Positions 54,822-63,549 of a DNA stretch of 64,000 nt are shown here, in pieces; the first letter of the stretch is position 1; each line of letters begins with the position of its first letter. A program made the position numbers and the translations under genes. Below the pieces are notes generated by a model, which did not search any database, had not been told where the DNA came from, and saw only the letters and a program-made list of their open reading frames with translations. Source of the DNA: Denitrificimonas halotolerans (GTDB lineage: Bacteria > Pseudomonadota > Gammaproteobacteria > Pseudomonadales > Pseudomonadaceae); contig NZ_JAXIVU010000001.1 in the NCBI RefSeq assembly GCF_034259425.1, positions 248,001 to 312,000 on the forward strand, read 5' to 3'.

Positions 54822-54859
54822 TAGAGTAAGACTCTATGCTGTAACACGACCACTATACT
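54822..54859 (+). promoter_or_regulatory. Putative regulated promoter of the SDR at 54911
   Basis: A perfect inverted repeat TAGAGT-AAG-ACTCTA (54822-54836) overlaps the place where a -35 box would be for the -10 TATACT at 54854-54859. No consensus -35 is present. It could be an operator or activator site. Confidence 0.4.
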
Positions 54860-54910
54860 CACTCTGCTGAATAAAGCTGAGCAAAAAGCCGAATAAAAAT
54901 AAGGATTCTC

Positions 54911-55702
54911 ATGAAAAAATTGGCTCATCGAGTAGCTATCGTAACCGGCGCAGGTGCTGGTATTGGTAAAGGCATAGCCCGCCGCCTTGCTGCAGAAGGG
55001 GCAAGCATTTTAGTTGCAGAACTGAACACAGAGTCTGGGCAAGCTGTCGCAGAAGGTATAAAGCGAGACTTTGCTGTACCAGTCATCGCTCACGCTGTGG
55101 ACATGTGCGATAAAACACAAGTACAAGCCATGGTTGAAACAGCTGTAAACACTTTTGGCAGTATTGATATCTTAGTTAACAACGCCTGGGCCTCACGCCG
55201 TGGAGCACCACCTTTTACCCCTGTAGAAGGCAAAACTGACGAAGACTTTGAGCATGCTTTCAAAATGGGACATATGGCTGCTTTTTGGGCTATGCAAGCT
55301 GTTTTTCCTTACATGCGAGATAAACGCTGGGGCAGAATCATCAACATTGCATCCTTAAATGGCGTCAACGCACACCCTTACACTGTTGACTATAATGTAG
55401 CTAAAGAAGCACTACGCAGCCTAACTCGCACTGCTGCGCGCGAATGGGCTACTCACCAAATCTGCTGCAATATCATCTGTCCTGCCGCACGCACTGAAGC
55501 TTACGATAAATTCGCTGCAGCACAGCCCGACAATGCAGCTGAACTACTCAAATTAAACCCCATGGGACGTATGGGCGATCCTGAAACCGACATTGGCGGA
55601 GTCGCTGCTTTTTTAGCTAGTGATGATGCTCGCTACCTGACCGGCAATACTTTATTTGCTGATGGTGGCAGTCACATTAACGGCGTACCTTGGATGGCCT
55701 AA
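54911..55702 (+). CDS. Short-chain dehydrogenase/reductase
   Basis: 263 residues. Cofactor motif TGAGAGIGKG (about 13), AELN after beta-2, NNAWAS, catalytic Ser in IASLNG, YNVAK Tyr/Lys pair, and TGNTLFADGGSHINGVPW at the C terminus. AAGGA lies upstream of the ATG. Shares subfamily features with the SDR at 45734. Substrate unknown. Confidence 0.86.
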   Translation: MKKLAHRVAIVTGAGAGIGKGIARRLAAEGASILVAELNTESGQAVAEGIKRDFAVPVIAHAVDMCDKTQVQAMVETAVNTFGSIDILVNNAWASRRGAPPFTPVEGKTDEDFEHAFKMGHMAAFWAMQAVFPYMRDKRWGRIINIASLNGVNAHPYTVDYNVAKEALRSLTRTAAREWATHQICCNIICPAARTEAYDKFAAAQPDNAAELLKLNPMGRMGDPETDIGGVAAFLASDDARYLTGNTLFADGGSHINGVPWMA

Positions 55703-55788
55703 CAGATTCGTGCTATCTATCAAAAGCGAGCTCCATTACCGCCTTCCTCGATAATGGAGCTCAATATACTCAATGCCACAAGTCACGT

Positions 55789-56268
55789 TCACTTCAACGG
55801 CATTTGAATAGTACTGCCAACTTTTTCAGGCCTTGGCAGGACAGCATAAGCCTGTTCAATTAACTGTAAGCGTTGCAAAACATCTGCAGGGAAAGGTGCT
55901 ACACGGCGTGTTTCTAAACTGATATGCACATCCAAGTGTTCTCCAGCAGCAGCACGATAGCCTTTATTTGTACAATGGATTTCATGGAAAGTATGCAGGC
56001 GCTTCTCATCCACAGCCAGTAACCAAGAAACCACTTCTATTTCATCACCTTCGCATAGTTCACGCTCAAAGATACAATGACTCTCAACTAAAGCTTTGCT
56101 GCAGTTATTGACATATCTATAGCGCTCACCTAAATCCAGATGCTCAGTAAACGCGATGTGTGCATCATAAATAACTAAACCGTAATACTTTGTATTCATG
56201 TGCCCATTAAAATCCACCCAGTCCGCCGGAACTATTGTTGTATATTTTTTAAACGGATACATCTCCAC
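55789..56268 (-). CDS. Hotdog-fold acyl-CoA thioesterase family protein
   Basis: 159 residues with the 4HBT signature DWVDFNGHMNTKYYGLVIYDA (in parts: DWVDFNGHMN near 17-26), central beta strands ERELCEGDEIEVVSWLL and a His-rich region FHEIHCTNKG. Resembles pseudomonad thioesterases that sit near carnitine or fatty acid genes, but no such neighbours are here. GGAGATG precedes the start. Confidence 0.83.
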   Translation of the reverse strand: MEMYPFKKYTTIVPADWVDFNGHMNTKYYGLVIYDAHIAFTEHLDLGERYRYVNNCSKALVESHCIFERELCEGDEIEVVSWLLAVDEKRLHTFHEIHCTNKGYRAAAGEHLDVHISLETRRVAPFPADVLQRLQLIEQAYAVLPRPEKVGSTIQMPLK

Positions 56269-56336
56269 CTCTCTCGTCTATCAAAACGAACAAAATGGCC
56301 GCTCTCAGCCCCTTACTGCACTGAGTCAAACTGCAA

Positions 56337-56636
56337 TCAGCAAGTCAACGTAGAGATTTTTTGTGCTAACTGAAAGTCCCTCGATGAAATACCACCAACA
56401 TCATGCGTCGTTAAGTTGATTGTCACTTTATTGTAGACATTAAACCACTCTGGATGATGATTGGCCTTTTCTGCCAGTATTGCTACTTGCGTCATAAAGC
56501 CAAAAGCCGCTAAAAAATCCCTGAATTTAAATGTCTGAGACAACTTCCCATCCTGAACCTGCCACAACGTCTTCTGTTCGGCATTTAACACCTGTAAGGC
56601 CTGATCAATCTCATCTTGCGTATATTTCTCACCCAT
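56337..56636 (-). CDS. phhB: Pterin-4a-carbinolamine dehydratase
   Basis: Dehydrates 4a-hydroxytetrahydropterin after phenylalanine hydroxylation. From ATG 56636 (AGGAGGGTGT upstream) 99 residues; the catalytic motif HHPEWFNVYNKVTINLTTHD (residues about 61-80) with its His residues is intact. phhA and the regulator phhR are not adjacent. Confidence 0.92.
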   Translation of the reverse strand: MGEKYTQDEIDQALQVLNAEQKTLWQVQDGKLSQTFKFRDFLAAFGFMTQVAILAEKANHHPEWFNVYNKVTINLTTHDVGGISSRDFQLAQKISTLTC

Positions 56637-56798
56637 ACACCCTCCTATCAAACTATTCAGACAATCAATCGCTCACGAGCTATCAATCAAGCCCAGGTTG
56701 TCGCATAAACTACAAACAACCCCGCCTAAACTAACAGCCACTGCAACTTTGGTCTATGATATTGAGTCTCTATACATCCTTGGGCCCACGAGACCATT

Positions 56799-57212
56799 AT
56801 GATTTTCATCAAACACAATATCAGTCTTGAAGAACGCGAGGTGGAGATTCATGCCATGCGCGCACAAGGTTCAGGCGGGCAAAATGTCAATAAAGTATCT
56901 TCAGCAATCCACCTGCGCTTTGATATCCAAGCCTCTAGTTTGAGTGATCTTCACAAGCAGCGTTTACTCGAAAGCAATGACAGTCGCATCAATAAAGAAG
57001 GCATATTAGTTATTAAGGCACAGCAATTTCGCACCCAAGAGCAAAACAAACTCGATGCGTTACAACGCCTACAACAATTCATTCAAGTTGCCATACTCGT
57101 ACCCAAAACACGCAAACTAACCAAACCTAGTAAAAATGCACGACGTAGACGTCTCGATCAGAAAAAACAACGCAGCCAAATCAAAGTAATGCGCGGGAAA
57201 ATCAACATTTAA
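56799..57212 (+). CDS. arfB: Alternative ribosome-rescue factor ArfB
   Basis: ArfB (YaeJ) hydrolyses peptidyl-tRNA on stalled, non-stop ribosomes. 137 residues: GGQ at 26-28 in RAQGSGGQNVNKVSSA, and a basic C-terminal tail (RKLTKPSKNARRRRLDQKKQ) that enters the empty mRNA channel. Length is as in E. coli. The initiation codon is ATG. The codon-recognition domain of full RF1/2 is absent, as expected. Confidence 0.95.
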   Translation: MIFIKHNISLEEREVEIHAMRAQGSGGQNVNKVSSAIHLRFDIQASSLSDLHKQRLLESNDSRINKEGILVIKAQQFRTQEQNKLDALQRLQQFIQVAILVPKTRKLTKPSKNARRRRLDQKKQRSQIKVMRGKINI

Positions 57213-57359
57213 TCTATAGCAACGTCAATTGCCTTGGCTGAACAGCCATACTAAAGTGTGCGACAACACCTAACAACGCATCACCTGACTACTGAAATAA
57301 CGTAAGCTCATCGCCTACTTTCATTCATACAGAACGCAAGTCTTTAGGAGCAATCTTTT

Positions 57360-58580
57360 ATGCTGCCCACCAGTCAAAAGCGTAAAAGCCCAAGCAACAT
57401 AAAATTTATTTTCCTGATGATATTAATTGGTCTTAACTTGCGTCCTGCGCTTTCCTCTCTCGCTCCCTTATTACCACGTATCGAAAATGAAGGCACACTC
57501 TCAGTACTCACATTATCGCTTCTCACGGCGCTACCTGTACTATGTCTCGGCCTTTTTGCCCCCTTAGCTCCATGGTTAACACGACAGCTTGGCATAGAGC
57601 GAAGCTTAACAATCGGGCTTATCATTCTAAGCGCAGGCCTTGCTTTACGCGGCATTGCTAGCATTTTTACCTTATACCTAGGCACCTTAATGCTGGGTTC
57701 AGCTATTGGTATTATTGGTACTTTATTACCGGCCTTAGTCAAACGAGAGCTGACCGGCAGCGCCGATATTATCACTGGTGTATACACCATGGCTTTATGC
57801 TTAGGTGGCGCACTAGGAGCCGCTTTCAGCATCCCCATTGCCAACCTACTCAACAGTTGGTCACTGAGCTTATTTTCTTGGAGTTGCCTTGCCTTAACCG
57901 CTTTAATCGCCTGGTGGTGGATCATGCCACAGCCTGCAGCTGAGCCTCAGTTCAGTCCCCATAAACGACAAGCCCGCGCATTACTCAATCACCCCTTAGC
58001 TTGGCAAGTAATGCTGCTAATGGGTAGCCAATCCTCATTAGCGTATATCGTTTTTGGCTGGCTACCCACCTTGCTAGTACGCCAAGGTTACAGTGAAAGT
58101 GAAGCCGGCTGGTTAATGAGTATCTCAATTCTAGTTCAAGCAATATCAGCTATTGCCGCACCTTGGTTCGCACGCATAAGTAAAGACCAACGCCCAGCCC
58201 TATTGGTAGTGTTCATATTCATTGGCGTGGGTTTAGTCATGTTATTGTTAGGTCCTACCAGTTTGCGTTGGCCAGGCTCGATATTACTGGGACTAGGTCA
58301 AGGTGGGTCCTTTAGCTTAGCTTTAACTCTTATCGTACTACGTAGTGGTGATGCTAAAATTGCAGGTGATTTATCAGCATTAGCACAAGGCGGTGGATAC
58401 ACCATTGCTGCTATAGGACCGCTCATTGTTGGATTAATGATTGATGCCAATATCGGAATCTATAAAATCACTTGGGTGCTGTTTGCCATCTTAGGCTTTG
58501 CCACCTATATGGCACTACTCGCAGGACAACAGCGCCGCTTAGAATTTAACCAACAAGGCCAACTGGTTACGATCAAATAG
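57360..58580 (+). CDS. CynX/NimT-family MFS transporter
   Basis: 406 residues, 12 hydrophobic helices. LIGLNLRPALSSLAPLLP in helix 1 is the CynX/NimT signature. TM-loop motifs such as GIERSLTIGL and the duplicated half with GWLPTLLVRQGYSESEAGWLMS are visible. Family members take cyanate, nitroimidazole or related small molecules; substrate unknown here. AGGAG precedes the ATG. Confidence 0.88.
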   Translation: MLPTSQKRKSPSNIKFIFLMILIGLNLRPALSSLAPLLPRIENEGTLSVLTLSLLTALPVLCLGLFAPLAPWLTRQLGIERSLTIGLIILSAGLALRGIASIFTLYLGTLMLGSAIGIIGTLLPALVKRELTGSADIITGVYTMALCLGGALGAAFSIPIANLLNSWSLSLFSWSCLALTALIAWWWIMPQPAAEPQFSPHKRQARALLNHPLAWQVMLLMGSQSSLAYIVFGWLPTLLVRQGYSESEAGWLMSISILVQAISAIAAPWFARISKDQRPALLVVFIFIGVGLVMLLLGPTSLRWPGSILLGLGQGGSFSLALTLIVLRSGDAKIAGDLSALAQGGGYTIAAIGPLIVGLMIDANIGIYKITWVLFAILGFATYMALLAGQQRRLEFNQQGQLVTIK

Positions 58581-58667
58581 CGACACTGAAAATGTGATGG
58601 GCATCATATGCAACCGCCACAGCTCACCTCGCAGCAATTAATCCTCTAAATCCTCACCACATATAGT

Positions 58668-59594
58668 TTAGGTATGCTTAGAAGTACAGGCTAGGGACGA
58701 CACTAAAATACCTTTTAACTGCTCGCGCAATACTGTTGCTACCGGTTCAGCACACTTCAAAATCTCATTCACTCTATGAAAATGCAGCAAGCGAACTCCT
58801 GGGACAACGGGACGCAACAAGATATCTGGGGGCTGATGGCGCAAAGCCTGACGAGTAATCGACTGCTGCATAATCTTAAAACTGGTAAACAGCATATCGC
58901 TCAAACCAATATCTTGACCGTTATCTGTCGTATGATTACCTGATACATCCACAGCAATGACTAAGTCGACCTGCCCTTGCAATATATCAAAAGGCAAAGG
59001 ATTAGAAGTACCACCATCAATCAATAGTTGTTTATTACGACGCACCGCACTAAACAAACCTGGAACAGCAATACTAGCTTCAATCGCTTGAAAAAGACTT
59101 CCTGACTCAAGTATAACGCAATCTGCTGTCCAGTAATCAGTGGCTACTACTTGTAGGGGAATACGCAGCTGTTCGAATGTTTTCACCTCAGTAAAGCTGG
59201 CCAAAAACTCAATTAACCCATGCGAGTCGAGCAAACCTCCCCCAGAATTACGCCCCACAGACATTAAGTCAGTTAATTTAACTGCAGACCTTGCCAACCC
59301 AGCCAAAGCCTCCATCGGCGTACCTGCCACTGACGCAAAAATAGTTTTAATTACTTCAGCTGACAAACCTGCAGCATATAACCCTCCAATAACTGCGCCA
59401 ATGCTACTGCCGGTAATGCGGTCAGGTACAATGCCCAACTCATCAAACACCTGCAAAATAGCTATATGCGCTAGACCGCTAGCACCACCCGAGCCCAGAG
59501 CCAAACCAATACTCGGACGCTGGACAGCGTCAGCCGTTTGCTCAGAAAACTCTTGAGCCGTCAGCAACGTATCATTGGAACATTGTAAAGTCAT
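58668..59594 (-). CDS. Patatin-like phospholipase family protein
   Basis: About 308 residues. Oxyanion loop LGSGGASGLAHIA (GSGGxxG in place of GGGxxG), nucleophile Ser in GSSIGAVIG, and catalytic Asp in LLIDGGTSNPLP complete the Ser-Asp dyad. No signal peptide or membrane segment, so cytosolic or membrane-associated. RssA-type proteins of this size are common. AGGAGAG lies 6 bases before the ATG at 59594, which I prefer to the ATG at 59615. Confidence 0.88.
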   Translation of the reverse strand: MTLQCSNDTLLTAQEFSEQTADAVQRPSIGLALGSGGASGLAHIAILQVFDELGIVPDRITGSSIGAVIGGLYAAGLSAEVIKTIFASVAGTPMEALAGLARSAVKLTDLMSVGRNSGGGLLDSHGLIEFLASFTEVKTFEQLRIPLQVVATDYWTADCVILESGSLFQAIEASIAVPGLFSAVRRNKQLLIDGGTSNPLPFDILQGQVDLVIAVDVSGNHTTDNGQDIGLSDMLFTSFKIMQQSITRQALRHQPPDILLRPVVPGVRLLHFHRVNEILKCAEPVATVLREQLKGILVSSLACTSKHT

Positions 59595-59647
59595 ATTCAG
59601 CTCTCCTAACTCCACACTGCAGTCTGACTATATTACCAAGACAAAAA

Positions 59648-59677
59648 AAAGGGCAAGTCTCGAAAGACCTGCCCTTT
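59648..59677 (-). terminator. Terminator of csp copy 1
   Basis: AAAGGGCA and TGCCCTTT flank AGTC/GAC pairing around TCGAAA; T-rich on the minus-strand side. The patatin gene lies downstream. Confidence 0.8.
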
Positions 59678-59699
59678 ATTGTACCGCTTACGATCGTAA

Positions 59700-59909
59700 T
59701 TAGATCGCAACAATGCTCTCAGCCTGAAGACCTTTTTGGCCCTCAGTGATGACAAACTGTACACGCTGACCATCTATTAATGTTTTAAAACCATCACTAA
59801 TAATCGCACTGAAGTGAGCGAAAACATCTGGACCTGACTCTTGTTCAATAAAGCCAAAACCTTTCGTTTCGTTAAACCATTTTACAGTGCCGGTAGTTGT
59901 ATTAGACAT
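59700..59909 (-). CDS. Cold-shock protein, copy 1
   Basis: 69-residue CspA-family nucleic-acid chaperone with RNP1 KGFGFI and RNP2 VFAHF in an OB fold. The ATG follows CAGGAT by 8 bases. It has a long, conserved leader with a promoter at 60065-60092 shared almost base for base with copy 2. Residues differ mainly in the second half (ISDGFKTLIDGQRVQFVITE). Confidence 0.95.
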   Translation of the reverse strand: MSNTTTGTVKWFNETKGFGFIEQESGPDVFAHFSAIISDGFKTLIDGQRVQFVITEGQKGLQAESIVAI

Positions 59910-60058
59910 AATAATATCCTGAATTTTAAATATAAGTTCGCCTTCAAGGAAGGCTTGAATAGCATAAAAAATATAGATTTGAACTTAGATACTGCAGGAC
60001 GAGATTACGAATAATGCAACGAAATGTAGGATGTAGATCAGATACTTCTTTCTAGCTG
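59910..60058 (-). promoter_or_regulatory. Long 5' leader of csp copy 1
   Basis: About 150 nt between predicted start site and ATG. It contains a hairpin GCCTTC-CTT-GAAGGC near 59941-59955 and is nearly identical to the leader at 62989-63139. Csp leaders in other bacteria fold into temperature-responsive structures. Confidence 0.6.
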
Positions 60059-60064
60059 CCAATG

Positions 60065-60092
60065 AGTATACGGTGTTTTTGATGGATGTCGA
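60065..60092 (-). promoter_or_regulatory. Promoter of csp copy 1
   Basis: Minus strand: -35 TCGACA (60092-60087), 16-base spacer, -10 TATACT (60070-60065). The same hexamers and spacing occur upstream of copy 2. Confidence 0.7.
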
Positions 60093-60165
60093 GCTTTATC
60101 TGACTTTCTTTTCACTCCCTATTACAACATCGCCTCAATAAGCCATTCACCGGTCACCGCAGACT

Positions 60166-60194
60166 TTGGCATACTCATAGCGGACGCAAATAAT
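60166..60194 (+). promoter_or_regulatory. Putative promoter of pxpABC
   Basis: TTGGCA (60166-60171), 17-base spacer, AATAAT (60189-60194), about 68 bases before the pxpA GTG. Confidence 0.5.
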
Positions 60195-60262
60195 ATGCTT
60201 ATTCTCTCAATCTATTTTTACTTAACACAACCACTCAACAACATGACACGGGAGACTCAATA

Positions 60263-61006
60263 GTGGCTAAATTACTGCTCAACGCCGATGTAGGCGAAAG
60301 CTTAGGCGCTTGGGTCATGGGTGATGACGAAGCTTTAATGCCTTTAATCGATCTAGCAAATATTGCCTGCGGCTTTCACGCCTCAGACCCTGACATCATG
60401 CGCACCACTGTGCGCTTAGCTGCAGAACACGATGTAACTGTAGGCGCTCATCCCTCCTACCCTGATCTAATTGGTTTTGGTCGCAGATCAATGACCTGCA
60501 CAGAGCAGCAGGTAGAAAATTTTATCCTGTATCAAGTCGGTGCCTTAGCGGCTATATGTCATGCTGTAGACACTCAACTGCACTATGTAAAGCCCCACGG
60601 AGCCTTATATAGCGATATGATGAAGGATCATGCTCTATTGGCGGCGATCATGCGTGGCGTCAGCACTTTTAACCCTCAACTAAAACTAATCGTACCCGCT
60701 ATGCTCGACCCAGAGCCTGTCCAAACCTTAGCCAAAAAGTATGGCTTACAACTTTGGTTTGAAGTCTTTGCTGACCGCGCTTACCACCAAGATGGATCTC
60801 TTGTCTCTCGCGCTGTTTCCGGTGCGGTATACCACGAACAATCCACCATTGTTGAACAGGCTATTCAATTGGCCAACGGCCATCCCATCCAAACTCTAGA
60901 AGGCACAGCTATCAACTTACAAGCTGATACATTATGCGTCCATGGTGACAACCTAGCTTCGATACAAGCAGCAAAAACTATACACACGGCTCTAAAGTAT
61001 GACTAA
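60263..61006 (+). CDS. pxpA: 5-oxoprolinase subunit A (LamB/YcsF family)
   Basis: With PxpBC it hydrolyses 5-oxoproline to glutamate using ATP. 247 residues: LLNADVGESLGAWVMGDDEALM at the start, ANIACGFHASDP, GAHPSYPDLIGFGRR, VKPHGALYSDM and EVFADRAYHQDGSLVSR are family motifs. Start is GTG at 60263 with GGGAG 8 bases upstream. Last 8 bases overlap pxpB. Confidence 0.95.
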   Translation: MAKLLLNADVGESLGAWVMGDDEALMPLIDLANIACGFHASDPDIMRTTVRLAAEHDVTVGAHPSYPDLIGFGRRSMTCTEQQVENFILYQVGALAAICHAVDTQLHYVKPHGALYSDMMKDHALLAAIMRGVSTFNPQLKLIVPAMLDPEPVQTLAKKYGLQLWFEVFADRAYHQDGSLVSRAVSGAVYHEQSTIVEQAIQLANGHPIQTLEGTAINLQADTLCVHGDNLASIQAAKTIHTALKYD

Positions 61007-61727
61007 TCAATTCCCTAAGATTGAAAGTGCCGGCTTAAATGCATGGCTGATACGACTTTTTGCTGAAATAAGTGATACCAACATCGCACCTATCATGTCT
61101 CTTGCACAAAAATGCAAGTGTGTTTTTAACACTGCGCTAATTGATCTCACTCCCTCATACACTACGTTATTGGTCGAATTTGATGTGCTCCAAATCACAC
61201 CAAACCAAGCCCATCTCAAATTGCAGACTATACTGACCGAACTCTCCTTAACTGAATCAGCGCCCCCCACTAGCAGCATGACCGGTCCAATCAAAGAGCT
61301 CCCTGTCTGGTATGATACCCGCGTAGGGCCTGACTTAATGCATGTAGCATACGAAAAGTCTATTAGTTGCGAACAACTCATTGAACTGCACAGCAATACC
61401 ATTTATACAGTCTTTGCTTTGGGTTTTGCTCCAGGTTTCGCCTTCATGGGTTCTCTGGCAGCGCACTTAGAAGTACCCCGCAAAACAACACCGCGACAGC
61501 AGGTATACCCCGGCAGTGTTGCCATCGCCGGACGACAAACTGCTGCATACCCAACCTACTCCCCCGGCGGTTGGAATATTATCGGGCGCACACCCATTAC
61601 TTTATTTGATCGTAACCGTAAGCATATGAGTTACTTTCAAATCGGTGACCGTGTACAGATGGTGCCCATTGACCAGCACTATTTTTTAAACCTTGGTGGT
61701 AACCCCACACCTCAGAAGGATCGCTGA
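60999..61727 (+). CDS. pxpB: 5-oxoprolinase subunit B
   Basis: 242 residues of the KipI family, AHS1 domain in the second half: YDTRVGPDL, VFALGFAPGFAFMGSL, PRKTTPRQQVYPGSVAIAG and YPTYSPGGWNIIGRTP. Forms a complex with PxpA and PxpC. Overlaps pxpA by 8 bases; pxpC begins 2 bases after its stop. Confidence 0.94.
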   Translation: MTNQFPKIESAGLNAWLIRLFAEISDTNIAPIMSLAQKCKCVFNTALIDLTPSYTTLLVEFDVLQITPNQAHLKLQTILTELSLTESAPPTSSMTGPIKELPVWYDTRVGPDLMHVAYEKSISCEQLIELHSNTIYTVFALGFAPGFAFMGSLAAHLEVPRKTTPRQQVYPGSVAIAGRQTAAYPTYSPGGWNIIGRTPITLFDRNRKHMSYFQIGDRVQMVPIDQHYFLNLGGNPTPQKDR

Positions 61728-61729
61728 AT

Positions 61730-62677
61730 ATGCATCTGATTAATGCATTCAAAGTGCTGCAACCTGGCCCATTCACTACACTACAAGATGCAGGCCGCTT
61801 TGGTGTACGCCACTTAGGCATCAGCCAAGGCGGCGCTATTGACTTATACTCTTGGGCCTGGGCCAACTATTTAGTTGGTAATGCTTGGGGAGCAGCGGCC
61901 TTAGAAATCACCTTTGGCGGTCTCAAGCTACAGGCCTGTCATGACCTCTACCTTGCTTTGAGCGGAGCAGAACTGGGGGCGGAAATTGACGGTCATTCAG
62001 TAGAGCCATGGACAACTGTTTGCATACATCGAGGCCAGATCTTAAGCTTTAATCAACCACGTAACGGTCTACGCGCTTATTTAGCCATTGCAGGCGGTTT
62101 TCAAGGCAAACCATTACTTGGCAGTCTCGCTACGGTCTACCGTGAACAATTGGGTGGACCACAAGGTGACGGCCAACCTCTTGCTGCCGGCGACCATTTA
62201 CAAGCTCAAGCAGTCTACAGCAGCACACAACCTCAAGCAGCTAAAATACCTAGCATAGAACGGCCAGATTACTCGCAGCCCGTAATGCTAGACTGCATCA
62301 TCGGGGCTCAAGCCGATGCCTTTAGCGCCACTAGCTTGTTTAACTTCTTTAATCACAAGTGGACCATAGATAACCACTCAGACCGTATGGGCATACGTCT
62401 TAATGGGCCACTACTCAGCTGCAGCATCAGCAACTTAATTTCAGAAGGTTTAACCTTAGGTGCAATACAAGTACCACCAAACGGACAGCCCATAATACTA
62501 ATGAACGACCGTCAAACCATTGGTGGCTACCCAAGACTAGGCAACATCACGCCATTGTCTTGTGCTCGATTAGCCCAATGCTTGCCTGGGCAACACATCA
62601 ACTTCAGAGCTATCCCATTAGAGACTGCATTCCGACAACATCTCAGATTTTTACGTCAATTCGGTCAAGTCAAGTGA
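61730..62677 (+). CDS. pxpC: 5-oxoprolinase subunit C (AHS2 domain)
   Basis: 315 residues of the KipA/AHS2 family: GPFTTLQDAGRFGVRHLGIS near residue 15, ALEITFGGLKL, LSGAELGAEI, RAYLAIAGGF, SDRMGIRLNGPLL and IQVPPNGQPIILMNDRQTIGGYPRLG (split). Last gene of pxpABC; the stop is 53 bases before a shared terminator. Confidence 0.95.
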   Translation: MHLINAFKVLQPGPFTTLQDAGRFGVRHLGISQGGAIDLYSWAWANYLVGNAWGAAALEITFGGLKLQACHDLYLALSGAELGAEIDGHSVEPWTTVCIHRGQILSFNQPRNGLRAYLAIAGGFQGKPLLGSLATVYREQLGGPQGDGQPLAAGDHLQAQAVYSSTQPQAAKIPSIERPDYSQPVMLDCIIGAQADAFSATSLFNFFNHKWTIDNHSDRMGIRLNGPLLSCSISNLISEGLTLGAIQVPPNGQPIILMNDRQTIGGYPRLGNITPLSCARLAQCLPGQHINFRAIPLETAFRQHLRFLRQFGQVK

Positions 62678-62729
62678 CAAGCGGGCAGCCTCAGCAAGCA
62701 CTGCATATCCCGTTTTTTCAAGCATAAAA

Positions 62730-62758
62730 AAAGGGCAAGCCTTAAAGGCTTACCCTTT
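62730..62758. terminator. Bidirectional terminator between pxpC and csp copy 2
   Basis: AAAGGGCAAGCC pairs with GGCTTACCCTTT (one mismatch on the plus strand, a G-U pair on the minus-strand RNA) around a short loop, with A and T tracts on both sides. Confidence 0.85.
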
Positions 62759-62778
62759 CTATAAAGCTGACTATCTAA

Positions 62779-62988
62779 TTAGATAGCAACGATATTTGCA
62801 GCTTGTAGGCCTTTCTGACCATTTTCCACTTCAAACTGAACGCGTTGGCCTTCAGCAAGTGATTTAAAACCTTCGCTGGAGATCGCACTGAAATGAGCAA
62901 AAACATCCGGACCTGACTCTTGTTGAATAAAGCCAAAACCCTTTTCGTCGTTAAACCATTTTACAGTGCCAGTAGTTACATTAGACAT
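62779..62988 (-). CDS. Cold-shock protein, copy 2
   Basis: 69 residues from ATG 62988 (MSNVTTGTVKWFNDEKGF). RNP1 KGFGFI and RNP2 VFAHF as in copy 1. The frame is open a further 19 codons upstream, but those lie in the leader and CAGGAT is placed as in copy 1. Convergent with pxpC. Confidence 0.95.
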   Translation of the reverse strand: MSNVTTGTVKWFNDEKGFGFIQQESGPDVFAHFSAISSEGFKSLAEGQRVQFEVENGQKGLQAANIVAI

Positions 62989-63139
62989 AATATATATCCT
63001 GAAATTTAAATTAAGTTCGCCCTCAAACGAAGGCTCGAATAGCATAAAAAATATAGATTTGAACTTAGATACTGCAGGACGAGATTACGAATAATACAAC
63101 GAACATGTAGGATGTAGATCAGATACTTCTTTCTAGCTG
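62989..63139 (-). promoter_or_regulatory. Long 5' leader of csp copy 2
   Basis: About 150 nt, nearly identical to the leader at 59910-60058. The small hairpin is kept as GCCTTC-GTTT-GAGGGC, with a G-U pair in place of an A-U pair, indicating conserved structure rather than chance. Confidence 0.6.
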
Positions 63140-63145
63140 CGAATG

Positions 63146-63173
63146 AGTATACGGCATTATTAATGGATGTCGA
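63146..63173 (-). promoter_or_regulatory. Promoter of csp copy 2
   Basis: TCGACA (63173-63168), 16-base spacer, TATACT (63151-63146) on the minus strand; same hexamers and spacing as copy 1. Confidence 0.7.
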
Positions 63174-63188
63174 GCTTTATCTTTTTTA

Positions 63189-63549
63189 TAGCTATTGAAT
63201 ATATAACTCCGTAACCATTAAAGTATGCTTTGTTCTACCGCCGAATACACCAAAAAGACGATACCTCTTCTGACTCAACTCTTCCTCGATGCCTGTCCTA
63301 TAGCTGCTTTATCAAAAGGTATTGATTGCTTCACATGATACCTCACCAGACTTGATGGACATTTTCTCTGCCATCTACCCAATTACCCCCACACGTTAAG
63401 AGCATTTCATTATAACCATTCGGCCTCTCTCAATAAGGATGCTCAACTGCGCCCATATTATTAAGGCCCCTAAAGTTAAATCCAGAGACGGATGAGTTGC
63501 TCATCAATTTCACGTATAATCATCTTTTTACGCTAAAGAATATTCAGTT
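63189..63549. other. Intergenic region upstream of kdsD
   Basis: 360 bases with no credible open frame. TATAAT at 63515-63520 lies 30 bases before the kdsD ATG and is a likely -10 box, but no good -35 hexamer is present. Confidence 0.45.

Noticed and set aside
57374..57925. 183-codon minus-strand frame opposite the CynX-type gene
   Set aside because: Antisense of a membrane-protein gene; no start signal and no domain seen.
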